Source of the DNA: Streptococcus parasanguinis
GTDB lineage: Bacteria > Bacillota > Bacilli > Lactobacillales > Streptococcaceae
Direction: 5' to 3'
Length of the DNA stretch: 64,000 bases
Assembly: GCF_019929185.1 (NCBI RefSeq)
Contig: NZ_JAHZPC010000004.1
Coordinates: 62,001-126,000 of the forward strand
This document shows, piece by piece, positions 62,621 through 64,000 of this stretch; position 1 is the first letter of the stretch; every line of letters starts with the position of its first letter. The notes beneath the pieces were generated by a model. It had not been told where the DNA came from. It did no database searches and was given only the letters and a program-made list of their open reading frames with translations. A program made the position numbers and the translations under genes.

Positions 62621-63955
62621 ATGAAAAATAGAATAAAGGACGATGTGAAAGAGCAGTTTTTAAACTCGCTTCAAACCATCATTTCTTACCCTTCTGTATT
62701 AAATGAAGGGGAAAATGGAACACCGTTTGGACAAGCTATCCAAGATGTCCTAGAAAAAACCTTAGAGCTTGCTCGAGAATTAGGTCTTCAAACTTATATA
62801 GATCCTGAAGGATACTATGGATATGCAGAGATCGGTCAGGGGGAAGAACTCCTGGCCGTTCTTTGTCACTTGGATGTTGTTCCAGCCGGTGATCTAAAAG
62901 ATTGGCAAACGCCACCTTTTGAAGCGACTATTGTCGGTGATTATCTAGTAGGTCGTGGTGTGCAGGATGATAAGGGACCGTCTCTTGCTGCCCTCTATGC
63001 AGTCAAGAGTTTGCTGGATGATGGCATCCAGTTTACCAAACGAATCCGCTTTATCTTTGGGACGGATGAAGAAACCTTGTGGCGCTGTATGAACCGCTAC
63101 AACAAAATCGAAGAACAAGCAGATCTTGGATTTGCACCGGATTCCTCTTTCCCATTAACCTATGCTGAAAAAGGCTTATTACAAGTGAAATTGCATGGTC
63201 CAGGTTGGGATGATCTTCCCTTACAGGCTGGTCAGGCCCTCAATGTTGTTCCAGACAAGGCGACCTATGCTGGTCATCGTTTGGAAGAGTTGCTTCCTGT
63301 TTTGGATCAAAGTGGGGTTCAGTATAGCCAAACAGAAAATTCTGTAACGGTTTTGGGTGTTTCCAAGCACTCTAAAGATGCAGCTGAAGGAGTGAATGCC
63401 ATTGTCGGTTTAGCGGAAAGTTTATCCCTCATTCAACCCCATCCAGCCTTGCTCTTTATCGCAGATGCTGTTGGTGAAGACGCGACAGGAGCAGCTCTCT
63501 TCGGTGAAATCAAAGATGAACCAAGTGGAGATCTTTCCTTCAATCTTGCGACCCTTGTGATCGATCAAGAACAATCGGAAATCGGAATTGATATTCGGAT
63601 CCCCGTCTTAGCAGACAAGGACGCCTTGGTAGCTCGTTTGCAAGAAATTGCAGCTAGTTATCAGTTGGAATATGAAGAGTTTGATTATCTGGCTCCTTTA
63701 TATGTTCCTTTGGATAGTCCTTTAGTCAGCTCTTTGATGGCCGTTTATCAGGAAGAAACTGGGGATAAGACGCCAGCTATGTCTTCTGGTGGTGCGACAT
63801 TTGCGCGGACCATGGAAAATTGTGTTGCCTTTGGGGCTCTTTTCCCAGGTGCAGAACAGACCGAGCACCAAGCCAATGAACGAGCAAAAATTGACGATCT
63901 CTATGCTGCGATGGAAATCTATCGAGAAGCCATTCAACGCTTAGCCACCATATAA
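62621..63955 (+). CDS. arcT: M20 family dipeptidase of the ADI operon (ArcT-type)
   Basis: A 444-residue PepV/Sapep-like metallopeptidase: LLAVLCHLDVVPAGDLKDWQTPPF (about residues 78-101) with a metal-binding His-x-Asp, GRGVQDDKGPSLAALYAVKSL (about 111-131), the catalytic/metal FGTDEETLWRCM (about 146-157), a lid domain, and MSSGGATFARTM (about 386-397). It probably releases arginine or other amino acids from dipeptides for the pathway. It follows arcD by 17 bases. In S. gordonii the gene at this place is called arcT. Confidence 0.9.
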   Translation: MKNRIKDDVKEQFLNSLQTIISYPSVLNEGENGTPFGQAIQDVLEKTLELARELGLQTYIDPEGYYGYAEIGQGEELLAVLCHLDVVPAGDLKDWQTPPFEATIVGDYLVGRGVQDDKGPSLAALYAVKSLLDDGIQFTKRIRFIFGTDEETLWRCMNRYNKIEEQADLGFAPDSSFPLTYAEKGLLQVKLHGPGWDDLPLQAGQALNVVPDKATYAGHRLEELLPVLDQSGVQYSQTENSVTVLGVSKHSKDAAEGVNAIVGLAESLSLIQPHPALLFIADAVGEDATGAALFGEIKDEPSGDLSFNLATLVIDQEQSEIGIDIRIPVLADKDALVARLQEIAASYQLEYEEFDYLAPLYVPLDSPLVSSLMAVYQEETGDKTPAMSSGGATFARTMENCVAFGALFPGAEQTEHQANERAKIDDLYAAMEIYREAIQRLATI

Positions 63956-63956
63956 A

Positions 63957-63990
63957 AAAGTTTGGAAACTTGGTTTCCAAACTTTCATAA
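63957..63990 (+). terminator. Terminator at the end of the arc operon segment
   Basis: AAAGTTTGGAAAC (63957-63969) pairs with GTTTCCAAACTTT (63973-63985). Confidence 0.88.
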
Positions 63991-64000
63991 CGAAGACAAA

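Overview
The window is chromosomal DNA from a low-GC oral Streptococcus, probably of the sanguinis/parasanguinis/gordonii side of the Mitis-Sanguinis groups. This rests on the gene set: pneumococcal-type MacP, PBP2B, ComEA/ComEC with a SigX (TACGAATA) box, holA-sodA, streptococcal lipoproteins with LAAC lipoboxes, and a complete arginine deiminase operon (arcA-B-C-D plus an M20 dipeptidase) preceded by its Crp/Fnr-type regulator. The species was not determined. No rRNA, tRNA, CRISPR array, prophage or intact insertion sequence was seen.

Layout. 1-8.5 kb: end of an unknown gene, a Ser-rich lipoprotein, a BceAB-type peptide-antibiotic ABC transporter, an orphan oligopeptide-binding lipoprotein on the minus strand, and a PadR-regulated pair of membrane proteins behind an operator-embedded promoter. 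8.5-16 kb: an APC permease, a small Tad2-like (DUF2829) protein coupled to an SDR, an AT-rich MacB-type ABC pair of possibly foreign origin, then NUDIX, GNAT, a PEP-synthase-like domain protein and an ASCH protein. 16-20.4 kb: glmU-NUDIX-macP-mtnN-DUF898 and nth. 20.6-26.2 kb: a second orphan oligopeptide-binding lipoprotein, a lipoprotein locus bracketed by a duplicated glyoxalase 3' end, exoA, and a DUF3290-DUF421 pair. 26.3-38.3 kb: cell-wall genes (pbp2B-recR, ddl, murF), three tandem YwaF/TIGR02206 membrane paralogues, a DUF2207 protein and prfC. 38.3-48.3 kb: PH-domain protein, a frameshifted corA, cshA with a long structured leader, an aldose-1-epimerase-like gene, a tRNA methyltransferase/GIY-YIG pair, a lipoprotein, a P-type ATPase and plsC. 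48.3-56.5 kb: comEA-comEC, DUF805, holA, sodA, a HerA-like ATPase and a class-A-beta-lactamase-like serine hydrolase. 56.6-64 kb: the regulator and the ADI operon.

Two non-coding families are the most notable content. (1) A ~140-nt element occurs twice (about 4160-4297 and 16081-16217) and folds into a closing stem with three internal hairpins. One hairpin has wholly different sequence but perfect pairing in both copies, and two other stems contain compensatory changes. This is good evidence for a selected RNA or DNA structure, and I cannot name a known family for it. (2) A ~180-230-bp modular element occurs three times (952-1132, 8543-8769 reversed, 30132-30363), with a conserved GTGGGAC...GTCCCAC hairpin at one end, a terminator-like hairpin at the other and a variable centre.

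Functionally, much of the window concerns the cell envelope (glmU, macP, pbp2B, ddl, murF, plsC, BceAB), peptide and amino-acid capture feeding arginine catabolism, and competence. Coordinates of starts were refined by ribosome binding sites where possible. Family names come from recognition of motifs, not from database searches.
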